A stretch of DNA of 64,000 bases from Orobanche coerulescens (GCA_033398695.1 CM065804.1:32915001-32979000), one strand, 5' to 3'. Shown: positions 48,091-58,619, numbered from the stretch's first letter. The notes: generated from the letters alone by a model not told the origin. Translations and numbers: made by a program.

Positions 48091-48990
48091 TAATGTTAAC
48101 GGATATTCCGGTGGTGAGGGAATATGCCGATGTTTTTCAGACGAGTTACTGGTTTGCCTCCACGAGGGATGTGGAATTCACGATTGAGTTGGAGCACAGT
48201 ACGTCCCGATATCGAAGGCACCGTCTGGATGGCCCGACCGAAATGCAGGAATTAAAGAACCAACTTGAGGAATTGTTCGAGAAGGGTTATATCCGACCGA
48301 GTGCGTCTCGTGGGGAGCACCCGTGTTGTTTGTCAAGAAGAAGGATGGTTCATTTCGTTTGTGTATCGATTATCGAGAGTTGAGCAGTGACAATCAAGAA
48401 TAAATATCCCTTACCCCGTATTGATGATCTTTTAGATCAACTTCGAGAGCTTCGGATTTTCCAAGATCGACTTAAGATCTGGATATCACCGATTCATGGA
48501 TTCGAGAGTCGGATATCGCGAGGACGGCGTTTCGAACACGCTATGGTCATTATGAGTTCGTAGTTATGCCGTTCGGGCTAACTAATGCACCTGCGGTATT
48601 CATGGAATTGATGAATTGGGTTTTCATCGACTTTTTGGATCAGTTTGTTGTTGTCTTCATCGACGATATTTTGATTTATTCTCGTAGCCGAGAGGATCAC
48701 GAGGTTCATCTTCATCAGGTTCTCGACGTGTTGAGACGAGAGCAACTTTTTGGAAAGTTTTCCAAGTGCGAGTTACGGATGTCCGGTGACTTTTCTCTGT
48801 CATGTAATTTCATCAGTCGGAGTTCGTGTCGACCCTCAGAAGACGGAGGCTATTCGAGATTGGTTACCTCCGAAGAATGTTAAGGAAATCCGGAGTTTCC
48901 TCGGATTAGCGGGTTATTATCGGCGATTTGTGGAAGGATTTTGCAAAATTGCTCAACCATTGACGAACCTTTTGCGAAAGGATAAGAAAT
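48091..48990 (+). pseudogene. pol: Chromovirus B pol: reverse transcriptase
   Basis: Motifs in pieces: [47 protein letters not shown] (48100-48300). A shifted stretch follows with [16 protein letters not shown] (48390-48440), then [16 protein letters not shown] and the catalytic [16 protein letters not shown] (48569-48690). [21 protein letters not shown] and [15 protein letters not shown] come last. Frameshifts lie near 48305, 48375, 48460 and 48775. The catalytic FIDD is intact; the region around the first catalytic Asp (about 48470) is garbled. Confidence 0.85.
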
Positions 48991-49440
48991 ACATGTGGTC
49001 CGACGCGTGTCAGCAGAGTGTTGAGGAACTCAAGAGCCGGTTAATGACAAAGACTGTACTTTCCTTGCCGCGAGGGACGGAGGGATTTGTGGTTTATAGT
49101 GATGCGTCCGGCGGGGTCTCGGATGTGTGCTCATGCGAGCGGAAAGGTTATTGCTTATGCTTCACGGCAATTGAGACCTTACGAGGTTAATTATCCGACC
49201 CACGACACGGAGCTAGCAGTAGTGGTGTTCGCTTTGAAAATATGGCGTCATTATCTTTATGGCGTTACTGCCGATATTCACCGATCATAAGAGTTTAAAG
49301 TATATATTTACTCGAAGGAGTTAAATATGCGGCAGAGACGGTGGTTAGAATTAATCAAAGATTACGATATCGAGATCCTTTACCACCCGGGCAAGGTGAA
49401 CGTTGTCGCGACGCCTTGAGTCGCAAGTCCGTTCGGAGCG
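48991..49440 (+). pseudogene. pol: Chromovirus B pol: RNase H
   Basis: Pieces: [10 protein letters not shown] (49080-49110), [39 protein letters not shown] (49147-49266), then out-of-frame [14 protein letters not shown] and [21 protein letters not shown] sequences to 49400. Frameshifts lie near 49113 and 49270. The order matches chromovirus A. Confidence 0.85.
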
Positions 49441-50957
49441 GATGCTTGCTCGTCTAACGATTCGAAGGAACTTCGGGAATTCCTTAGACCCGAGATCGAG
49501 TGCAGCCGGCGAGTTCAGAACGACTTTGTATGTTAGAGATTTCATCGTCACTCAAGGAGGTAATCGGAGAGAATCGGAGTTCGGACCCTTCATTGTTGCG
49601 CATCCGTGAGGATGTGGCTCAGGGAAAGCCACGGATTCGTGGTCCATGAGGATGGACTTTTGAGATTTAAGAATCGGTTGTGCGTCTGCGCGAATGACGA
49701 GTTGAAAAACTCGATTTTGAGAGAAGCTCATGCTACCCTTATTCTGTTCATCCGGGTCCAAGAAGATGTACAAGGACTTGAAAGCAATTCTTGGTGGAGT
49801 AATATGAAGCGAGAAGTCGCAGAATTTGTTTCGAGATGCTTAACTCACAACAAGTTAAGATTGAACATCGGGCCGCGGGTATCTGTGAATCCTCTCCTAT
49901 TCCGGAGTGGAAGTGGGAAGACATTTCTATGGACTTCATCACGAGTTTGCCGACGAGTCGTCGTGGCATGAATACGATCTGGGTGATTGTGGACCGCTTA
50001 ACTAAATCAGCTCATTTCCTTGAGATCAAGGATACGTGGGGTCCTGAGAGACTGGCTCGATTGTTCATCAAAGAGATAGTCGACTTCATGGTACTCCTAA
50101 GAGTATCGTTTCCGATCGTGACGGACGATTTGTGTCTCATTTTTGGAAATCGATTCATCGTCTATGGGAACTCACTCAATCTCGATCGCTTTTCATCCTC
50201 GGTCAGACGGACAATCGAGAGGACTATTCAGACATTAGAGGACATGTTGAGGGCATGCGTCCTCGATTGGAAGAACGATTGGGAAGCCCAACTACCATTG
50301 ATCGAGTTCACGTATAATAATAGCTGGCATGCTTCCATTAAGATGGCACCTTACGAGGCCTTGTACGGTCGTCGTTGTCGGTCTGCTTTGTGTTGGGATG
50401 ACTTGTCAGAATCAATCGGCACCGAGCCCGATATGCTTATAGCCGCCCGAGAGAAGGAAGCTTTAATCGAGTCGTATGTTGACGGCTCAGAGTCGGCGAA
50501 ATCCTATGCGTATAATCGTCGTCGACCACTAGAGTTCGAGACGGGTGACCATGTTTTGGTCAAGGTATCCCCGAGTCGAGGTATTTTCCGTTTTGGGAAG
50601 AGGGGAAAGTTGAGTCCGAGATTCATTGGACCGTTTGAGATTTTGGATCGAGTGGGCGAGTTAGCTTATCGATTGGCTTTACCTCCGGCGTTGAGCCGAA
50701 TTCATAACGTGTTTCATGTCTCTCAGTTACGGAAGTATGTTGCCGACCCGAGTCACATACTCCAGTTCGACGAAATCGAGATCGCCGACGATCATTCATA
50801 TGAGGAACGTCCTATTCGAGTTTTAGAGCGGCGAATCAAACAGTTGAGGAATAAGACTATTCCTTTGGTTAAAATTCAGTGACACGGAGTCGAAGAAGCT
50901 ACCTGGGAAACCGAGGATAGTATGCGGGGGAGTTATCCCGAGTTGTTTGACCCTTAG
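49441..50957 (+). pseudogene. pol: Chromovirus B pol: integrase with chromodomain-like tail
   Basis: The zinc-binding module is broken (HAT-ILFIRVQEDVQGL, 49730-49790). The core has KWEDISMDFITSLP (first Asp). A garbled stretch at 50080-50210 covers the second acidic residue, and RTIERTIQTLEDML covers the third. From 50215 the frame is open through FTYNNSWHASIKMAPYEALY, the GPF module (IGPFEILDRVGELAYRLALP) and VFHVSQLRKYV. At 50881 a TGA stands where Trp begins the chromodomain-like end; the frame behind it reads HGVEEATWETEDSM to the natural stop TAG at 50955. Confidence 0.88.
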
Positions 50958-50973
50958 TTTCGGGGACGAAACT
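50956..50973. other. Inverted repeat overlapping the pol stop, chromovirus B
   Basis: AGTTTCG-GGGA-CGAAACT has 7-bp arms and a 4-nt loop. The TAG stop (50955-50957) overlaps the left arm, as at 33955-33973 in chromovirus A. Confidence 0.75.
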
Positions 50974-50977
50974 CTTT

Positions 50978-50992
50978 TTAAGGGGGGGAGTA
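50978..50992 (+). promoter_or_regulatory. Chromovirus B polypurine tract
   Basis: TTAAGGGGGGGAGTA ends directly at the 3' LTR start. Confidence 0.88.
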
Positions 50993-53506
50993 TGTAATAT
51001 CCGGTTGTAATTCATTCATTTTCATTCAGTAATTATCAGTCTGTAATTGTCACTCAGTATTTCTCACTCGTTAATAATCACTCATCATTCTTGATTCATT
51101 CATTTGTGTTCACTGTTGGCTTGTTTTAGACTTGTTCATTTTCACATTCGTATGTTATGTCGGATCATTCATCAGTCGTAGCGAGGAATCGGAGTTATCG
51201 GAATTTTCAACTTGGCGGCCTTCGAGTTTACGGTAGTAAGGACTTTGGGTTACGGCCGTAACAAGGGTTCGTGTTTTCGTGCCATTTGGACGAAAGGGAC
51301 TTACGGCCGTAAGGTCTTGTGGTACGGCCGTAAGTCGGCGAATGCACGGCCGTAAGGTCTGGCCGATTCTGGCCGTCTGTCAGCGTGCTACCGAGACATT
51401 TTGGCGAAGGTGAGTTACGGCCGTAAGGAAGGTGAGATACGGCCGTAAGTGGTGTTCGTGAATTTTGGGTGTTGTCGACCAAGGGTGACTTACGGCCGTA
51501 AGGGTTGCGGCATACGGCCGTAAGTCGAGGAAGGTACGGCCGTAAGGCTTGGCCGATTCGGCCGTCTGGCAGTGTGTACAGTCGTTTTCGGCGAAGAGGG
51601 CTTACGCCCGTAAGTTTGGCCGGATACGGCCGTATCATCGAGTTACGGCCGTAAGGTGTGCGGTTACGGCCGTAAGGGTGTCGACGGATGTTTTGTGAAG
51701 GCGGGTTACGCCAGTAACTCGGGATCGATTCTGGCCGTAAGTCTGCCGAGCTTTGACGAAGCCAGTTACGGCCGTCTGAGTTGGCGATTCTGGCCGTAGG
51801 GCCGTTGACTTGGAAAGTTACGGCCGTAAGAGGGCCGAGTTACGGCCGTAACTTCCGTGATATTTAATGGCTTGGCCGGGTCATTTCTCCTCACTTCTTC
51901 TTTTTTCCTTCTTCATCCGAGAGAGGGTTGAGAGAGAGATTTTATCATCATCAATCACTTGAGTGTGTAATCTTCATCATCTTCATTCCTTTGAGAAGCT
52001 TGGATACTCGTTTTAACTCGTGTTCTTCGGATCGTAGTGGTTGGATCTTCAAGAGGTAATTTCTTCAACACCTTGGATTTCGATTTTGTGTTGAGTTATG
52101 ATGTTTTGGACGTTATAATCATGTTATATGAAGGGATATGTATATGATTATGAGTTTGTATAAGGATTCATTGGATTATTGAGAGATTTATTCAAGAACA
52201 CTTTGAATATCGAGTTGGATTTGGGGATTTTCCGATTAACTGTTGTTATAATCACGTTGTTGGATATTCATAACGGATTATTGATCGTATTGGAGATGTT
52301 TTGTTGTTTTGAAACACTTCTTGGGGATTTGAAGTTGGTATTATTGAGGTTTAGTGGTAATCAATCAAAGTTGGCCTCAAAGTGTTCGATATAATGCCCC
52401 AATGAACTTGGTTTAATCGTATCGACGTCTTGAGTTCGTTATATTCGTGTTTAATTCGTTATTGATCGGATTGTTGGCAATTGTATTGAATTAAGGTTGT
52501 TCGAGCGACCGGTATCTGGGTTAGGACGTTGTTCGTGGACGGACATTCTTCATCGTTGTTGAGTAAGCTAATTCTTACTCGGTTAAAAGGATATTCATAC
52601 CTTTTGTTGTTGATTATTCATAATCATAACTCATTCATCATTGTATTAATCATATTAAAACTTGTTATTGTCAATTAATCACTTCAGTCATAAGGAACGA
52701 CGGTTCCAATCTTTTCGTTGAGCTATCATTCATTTCATTATTACTCTCATCTCGGTGAGTCATTCTTGACTTTGTCAGATTATTACTTATTCATTGATAT
52801 TCATTACGGTCATTCTCGTTCATATGACCTTCTGGGTTCATATTGCGTGGCCGGGTGTGGCTGTGTGGAATTTTTAGTCGGGCACACGATGGTTATTGTA
52901 TTGGGTTCACCGATACATTAGACCGTGCACACGGGAAAGCGTTACACCGTGAGACTAATTAGGTACACGGACGGGTGTTGTACACTCACACAGAACATTA
53001 CGGGCGTACTATGATACTCCTCTCCAGCGTAATTCATAGCTAAGAATATTTCATAACTTCAGTTAATCATAATTGTGTATTTTCAACCCTTGAGGATTGT
53101 TGTTCTGTATAACTGACCCCGTTTGGGGATATTGTTTTTCAGGTCATGGCAAGGCAAAGGCGCAGGGAGAACACGTTGACGGCGTGGAGTCCCAGTGATA
53201 CTAGAAGGGGGCCCCAGTCCTTTCAGTCATTTATTCAGTCATTCATGTTTTCTTTATTTATTCCGCTGCAGACATTCCGTTCGAATACTTATTTCATTCA
53301 GTGTCGTGTATTTTATCGTCACATAAGATACACATGTATTCTATTATCCTGGGTGTGTTGTATGAAACTCCTACTCGGAGTAATTGATGTTATAATGTGG
53401 TTCGGTACTACATTTACCCTGTGTAATTCATCCTTTTCCATTCGCCTGGTGGGTCCCAGTCGGGGGTCCACGGCACTGTAATATCCGCCTAGTTTGGGGT
53501 GTTACA
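50993..53506 (+). repeat. Chromovirus B 3' LTR
   Basis: This 2514-bp partner of 43303-45815 is the same for the first 230 bp and most of the last 1.6 kb. It differs many times within the array (51226-51851) and at a few CAG/CTG sites (for example 52685-52700 and 53100-53145). Confidence 0.92.
51226..51851. repeat. Palindrome array B (3' LTR)
   Basis: Counterpart of 43537-44162. The last perfect TTACGGCCGTAA is at 51840-51851. Several sites damaged in the 5' LTR are intact here and the reverse (the first site reads TTACGGTAGTAA). Confidence 0.92.
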
Positions 53507-54570
53507 ACAACAATAGGCGCGGAAGTCAACTTCTCTTTCAAAGCATTAAAACCAACCAAACATTCCACGGTGAAATCGAACTTAGTATCCTTACACAAAA
53601 GGTTACTTAAGGGGTGGGCAATTTTCGAATTTTTTTTAATGAAACGCCTATAAAACCCGGCATGCCCTAAGAAGCTCGAACTTCTTTTACACACGAAGGA
53701 GGAGGTAATTTAACAATTAAATCATGTTTAGCCTTATCAATCTCCATTCCCTTATTAGAAACCACATGACCCAAAACAAGACCTTTTTTAACCATGAAAT
53801 GACTCTTTTCCCAACTAAGTGTAAGATTACACTCAATACATCGTTCGAGCACAACAGTCGAATTATGTAAACAATCATCAAAAGTAGTTCCAAACACAGA
53901 AAAATCGTCCATGAATACTTCAATGGACTTTTCCAACAAGTCAGAGAATATGGAAAGCATGCACCTTTGGAAAGTAGTGAGAGCATTGCAAAGACCAAAC
54001 GGCATCCTCCTAAAGGCAAAAGTGCCAAAAGGGCAAGTAAAAGTGGTCTTCTCTTGATCCTCCGGAGCAATGGGAATCTGATAGAAACCTGAAAGACCAT
54101 CTAGAAAACAGTAATAATCATGCACAACTAAACGTTCCAACATTTGATCAATGAAAGGGAGGGGAAAATGATCTTTTTTCGTTACGGCATTTAATTTCCG
54201 ATAATCAATGCACATTCTCCAACCGGTCACTGTTCTGGTGGGCACTAATTCATTTTTATCATTACGAACCACAGTTATTCCAGATTTCTTAGGCACTACA
54301 TGCATAGGACTAACCCAATTACTATCGGATATCGGGTAGATGACTCCGACATCTAACAATTTCAAAACTTCCTTTTTACTACATCCTGCATGTTCGGCTT
54401 TGATCTTGCCTAACAGGTTTAACATTATCCTCAAGAATTTTTTTATGCATGCACCTATCAGGACTTATCCCTTTGATATCAGAAATACTCCACCCAATTG
54501 CTTCCTTTAATTTATTCAGAACTTCTACTAATTTGTTTTCTTGCAAAGGAGTTAATTCGGAAGAGACAAT
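53507..54570 (-). pseudogene. pol: Athila pol: reverse transcriptase (upstream part)
   Basis: It is open from 54434 to 53667: LLDVGVIYPISDSNWVSPMH, GWRMCIDYRKLNAVTKKDHF, YCFLDGLSGFYQIPIAPEDQ (first catalytic Asp), RRMPFGLCNALTTFQRCM and EVFMDDFSVFGTTFDDCLHN (catalytic MDD). After a frameshift near 53680 it continues as FLGHAGFYRRFIKKNSKIAH and ALKEKLTSAPIVVV to the chromovirus B insertion at 53511. Both catalytic Asp sites are kept, so it was recently competent apart from breaks. Confidence 0.9.
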
Positions 54571-54933
54571 TACAGGGTAAGTGTCACTTTCGCCTAAGAA
54601 AACATATTTAAGATGTGCTAGAAGTTCTTTCAATTCAAGTTGGGGCGGGGTGATTTCAACGGGCTCCTCAAAATTTAATTCCAAAGGCATATTAAGATCG
54701 ACAACTTCATCAATGGGTTCAGATTTATCTAACAATGCAACATATTCTTTAATTTCAAAATTATTCAGCCCCATATCATTCTCAACGGTTAGAGCATCAT
54801 GCAACGTGTCCCCTACATTGTCATGCAAATATGTATCATCAACCAAAGAATAAATGCAATCAATAAAATTACAATCATGGGCAGCATTAATATGAGAAGG
54901 GATAGAGGATGAACCGAACACGTCGATTTCCAC
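54571..54933 (-). pseudogene. pol: Athila protease-RT linker
   Basis: An acidic, open stretch (54933-54379) without known motifs (LPLELNFEEPVEITPPQLELK-type, split by the frame) links protease and RT. This is a normal Athila feature. Confidence 0.65.
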
Positions 54934-55328
54934 AGTTTCTCCCAGACGGTCATGGTGACCTTTCCTTCATCAACATCGATGATTGTTTTTGTTGTACGCA
55001 TGAATGGCCGTCCTAGAAGTATTGTCCCTTCATTTTCTCTTGTTGCGAAATCGCTCATCTCCAAGATAACAGAATCGGCCGGAATCACCAACTTGTCCAC
55101 TTGCACTAATAGGTCTTCAATGATTCCCTTGGGGTATTTCACCGACCTATCTGCCATTTGAAGAGTCATTTTTGTTGGTTTGATTCCTCCGATTCCAAAC
55201 CTTAAATAAGTCCAGTATGGCATGAGATTCACACTTGCTCCCAAATCGATCATGCCACGAACAACCTTCTTATCTCCCATAGTGATGTCGATCATAAAAC
55301 TTCCGAGATCCCCCTTTTTTTGACTCAC
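54934..55328 (-). pseudogene. pol: Athila pol: aspartic protease
   Basis: The active site reads RGMIDLGASVNLMPYWTYLR (about 55255-55200). Asp-Leu-Gly is the usual Athila form, so this is not a mutation. KYPKGIIEDLLVQVDKLVIP and ILLGRPFMRTTKTIIDVDEG follow. A frameshift near 55325 separates it from gag. Confidence 0.88.
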
Positions 55329-57140
55329 TCACATCTACTTCGTAGAGCACTACTTTCTCATTCCCAAAATATCGTCTTTTGTTGGAGGTCAATTCTTTGA
55401 AAAAATTTGTATAAGCGGGAATGTTCCTCACAACATCCAAGAGAGGTAAGTTGACATGAACCTTCGAAAGCATGTCGTAGATTTCGGAAAATTGCTCATC
55501 TTGCTTTGCTTTTCTAAGTCGGCTCGGAAAAGGGACCGATGGCTTATATGGTTGAGCAGATTTGTGAAGCTTGGAGGTCGAAGTTGCTTCGTCTACTCTC
55601 TCTTCTTGATTTCCCAACTCGTCTTCTTTCCCACCGCCCATCTCTTTTGCTTCCGGAATTATCTCTTTATTTATCATTTACACTTTGGAGGGTGGTAATA
55701 GCTTGAGCTTGCTCGGGTTGACTTGGTAGTTTACCCCTTTCTTGTCTACGTGCCTCGGTAGCAAGTTTCCCAATTTGAATTTCTATTTTATTCTCCGAAG
55801 CTTCTAAAGATTCGAACCTTTTATTGCTTTCCCTAATGAATGTCGCAATACTCTCCTTGAGAGAGTTCCTTTGTTGTGGAGGTGGTTCACTTTGTGTTGT
55901 TTGTTGGGCTCGATTTACTCCGTTGTATTGAGCTTGGGTGCTTGTGTCGTACGGCATCGGGTTGTTGTTTCTCTATGAGAAATTCGGATGGTTTCTTAGC
56001 CCAGGATGTTAAGTGTTCGGGAGAGGTGCATTTCTTGCATTTTCGCCATAATTATTTCTCCTATCCTCCCATTCGGGCCTTCCCATGCATTGTCCCATAG
56101 CCCAATTCACTTGTTCGGTTTGTTCTTCCGGAAAAGTATGTGGGCAAATATTAGCATCATGTCCGGGTGCTCCGCAAATCTCGCAAACTCGTGAGCTCGA
56201 AGATTTATTTTGAGTCTTGAGTTGTCTTAGTTCCCTTGTTAACTTATCGATTTTAGATTGCATCTTGTCCTTCTCGCTTACTTGGTTCACAGCTCCCCTA
56301 CGAACACGTACACTTTTTTGTTGTGAATTAGCTCCCAATGTTTCATACACATCATAAGCTTGTCTCTCCGTTAACCCCCAAAACAAACCACCGGCTGCGT
56401 TATCCACCGCACCATGGAAATATTGAGTCAAACCATCATAGAAGAATTGATTAAGTAGTTGAAATGGATAGTGATGGTGTGGGCATTGAATGAGGAGCAT
56501 CTTGAATCGGTCCCATGCTTCGTGAAATGCCTCTCCCTCTTGTTGTCCAAATGTTGAGATTTGAGTTCTCAATTGTGTAGTCTTCGAATGAGGGAAGTAC
56601 TTGGTAATGAATTTGTCGTAAACTTCATCCCACGTTCTTAGTGAGCCCGGTGCCAAAGTCATCAACCATTTTTTCGCCCCATCCTTGAGTGTATAAGGGA
56701 AGCACTTCATTCTTAGTTGATGCTCGCTCAACCCATTTAATGGAAAATTGTCAATCGCCACGTAGAAGTCTCGGATGAACAACAACGGGTCCTCACATGC
56801 TAATCCGTGAAATGAGGGCAATTGCTCGAAGTGAAATCCATTGATGTGGTAGTTCCTTGTTGACGGTACTAATTGGATGCACGAGATGGCGGTATTAACC
56901 ACGGGCTTTGCATAGTCCCGCATTAGATGCTCAACCGGAGGTTGTTGCGGCATATTGTAGTTTGCTTCCATCCCATATTGAGGCCTGAGATAATAGTTCG
57001 CTCCATATTACACTCCAACGGGTGGTTGTCTCGGATAAAAGTATCTCCCTTGTTGAGCTCCGGGTATCCCTTGATTGCGCCCAACATTCTCATATCTCGG
57101 AAACCTCTATTGGAGCAAGATTGGTCTGAATCGTCGTTTG
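55329..57140 (-). pseudogene. gag: Athila gag
   Basis: The capsid core is open from 56971 to 56009: FHFEQLPSFHGLACEDPLLF, LRMKCFPYTLKDGAKKWLMT, APGSLRTWDEVYDKFITKYF, EAFHEAWDRFKMLLIQCPHH, and a CCHC knuckle CEICGAPGHDANIC (about 56190-56150). It continues through 55957-55667 and 55677-55329 (PFPSRLRKAKQDEQFSEIYD). The N-terminal frame extends upstream past a TAA at about 57008 to about 57120, with a further TAG. The true start is lost, because the foreign segment at 57166 replaces leader and 5' LTR. Confidence 0.87.
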
Positions 57141-57165
57141 GAGATAGAGTTGTAAAACTCTTTCG

Positions 57166-58025
57166 TGTTGCGGAAGCGATTTAAATGAAGTGCGGAAATA
57201 AAATGACACAAGGATTTATAGAGATTCGGCCAAACATGCCTAAGTCCTCTCTCGGTATCTTTTTCAATAGGATGAAGATCAACCTCTGCACCTTTCTTCT
57301 ATCGGTCGAGGGATAACCATTACAAGCTCGTCTTCTATCGGTCCGAGTAAACCGTTCTAACACTTGTCTTTATGTCTGTCCAAGTTAAACCGTTTTCCTT
57401 TTCTATTGGATAAGGAATCAACCACTCTAACTTTCTATCGGTACTAGATAAACCTCACTTAGATATCGATTGAGATTCTAACAATGTCAGATCCTTGATC
57501 CTAATAACACCGAATCCAATCGTATCTTTTATTTACCTCTCGTGTATGTATTGAATGTATAAACACTCAAACTATCAATATAAGCTTAATATTACAACAA
57601 CAATAGAATGTATATGAATATCAGATCAATGACTTGATTACTTAAAGTTGTTGTATGATAAATACCATTAGAAGTGGTATTTATAGGATCCAAAGCCTCA
57701 ACTAGCCATTAGCCTTCCGACACTTAATTACGTACGCTATCACTCCTCTGTTACGTACGTTACCATTATTACGTACGTTAATATCAACTTGTTATGTACG
57801 TTAGACTTCATGCAAATCAGTCCAGTGGCTTCTGTCTTGATCATTACGTACGTTAGCAACTCTCCATTACGTACGTTATTCATTGTCAACATATCCGTTG
57901 CTTGCTGATATATGCCATGATGTCATCTCCAACATTCATCTCGTTTGAATAATGAAACACTTAGTTACGTACGTTATCATAATGTGTAACGTACGTTAAA
58001 CTTAGAATATTACGTACGTTATGCT
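57166..58025 (-). repeat. Foreign LTR-like segment replacing the Athila 5' LTR interior
   Basis: On the plus strand it starts TGTTGCGG. On the minus strand it has a TATA box CTATAAATACC (57676-57686) and ends ATTTCCGCAC...CGCTTCCGCAACA, the style of a copia LTR end (compare the Angela end TTTCCGCTGCG). A degenerate repeat of about 40 bp around CTATCGGTCCGAG fills 57255-57470. Motif TTACGTACGTTA clusters at 57728-58021, upstream of TATA. No match to the Athila 3' LTR, and no clear target duplication. Confidence 0.5.
57728..58021. repeat. Palindrome cluster X, motif TTACGTACGTTA
   Basis: About nine copies occur: near 57728, 57750, 57769, 57791, 57844, 57868, 57965, 57987 and 58010. Most are perfect over TTACGTACGTTA or TAACGTACGTTA. 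The cluster begins about 40 bp upstream (minus sense) of the TATA box. Confidence 0.85.
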
Positions 58026-58152
58026 ATCTTCGTCCGGATACCTACAAAACAAAAACACAACATACCACGCGTAAAAAGTGCAAAAACACTTAAAAACAAA
58101 CGAAAGCACGACTCAATAGAATAGAATGAGACAATCAAAAACCGACTCATCA
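58026..58152 (-). repeat. Athila 5' LTR remnant
   Basis: These 127 bp match the end of the 3' LTR (about 29905-30032) with few differences. On the minus strand it begins TGATGAGTCGG and includes a TTTTGTTTTGTAG tract. ATTAC at 58153-58157 matches 11427-11431. Confidence 0.85.
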
Positions 58153-58619
58153 ATTACGTACGTTATAGCATCAGGTGAGACGCAGTCGTCTGATCAGAGA
58201 ACTTTGTCAAAATACAAGCATACCGTACATTAAGCATATGAGCTTACGTACGATGAGACACAGACGTAACATACGTTACATATAGTACATAACGTACATT
58301 ATGAAGAGAACCGGACAGTATCAGGCTATGACCGACAAGTGGGTCCCATGGTCAGCAACTTTTGGCTGGCGTGCGAAAAGGCAAGTCAACGAAGAGGTTA
58401 AGGTACGCAACAGATTGCTCATTACGTACGTTAAATGGGTATATTACTGTAACAAGTCAACTCTATATTACGTATGCTATGGAATAGGTGTTACGTACGT
58501 AACACAAGGTACGGAATGAGGTAGTGAGCTCTGGATGCTGATTACGTATGCTATATAGGACATGTAGCATACGTTACTAGGTCTTACGTACGTTAGTATT
58601 GGGTGTTAACTTACGTAAT
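58153..58619. repeat. Palindrome cluster C, motif TTACGTACGTTA
   Basis: About a dozen exact or near copies, for example 58154-58165, about 58420-58432, 58490-58503 (GTTACGTACGTAAC, a 14-bp palindrome) and 58583-58595. Variants such as TTACGTATGCTA and ATACGTTAC look decayed. The cluster ends about 15 bp before the TATA-like box. Confidence 0.88.

Larger units (their letters stand above)
43303..53506 (+). mobile_element. Chromovirus B (Tekay/Del-like), complete but frame-broken
   Basis: The element is 10204 bp with target duplications ACAAC at 43298-43302 and 53507-53511. The LTRs are 2513 and 2514 bp (TGTAATATCC...GGTGTTACA). Outside the palindrome array the LTRs are almost identical, so this is the youngest dated insertion here. 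It carries primer site, gag with two zinc knuckles, protease, RT, RNase H, integrase with chromodomain-like end, and a polypurine tract. The coding region is riddled with single-base indels. Confidence 0.93.
11432..58152 (-). mobile_element. Athila-like Ty3/gypsy element carrying three later insertions
   Basis: The ends are TGATGA (11432) and TCATCA (58152), flanked by ATTAC at 11427-11431 and 58153-58157. Removing the three inserts (12453-29306, 31567-41171, 43303-53506) leaves about 10 kb in the order 3' LTR, 3' non-coding, integrase, RNase H, RT, protease, gag, damaged 5' LTR. Athila assignment rests on the gag (TYPE: long CCHC gag with KKWLMTLAPGSL), protease DLGAS and integrase [16 protein letters not shown]. 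Inner joints are proven by target duplications. The 5' LTR is mostly missing (see 57166-58152). Confidence 0.85.

Noticed and set aside
55200..55255. Athila protease Asp-Leu-Gly as a damaged active site
   Set aside because: DLGAS is the normal form in Athila-type elements.
57166..58025. Clean solo LTR insertion
   Set aside because: TTTCG before 57166 has no matching duplication after 58025, and the Athila LTR does not resume on the left side.
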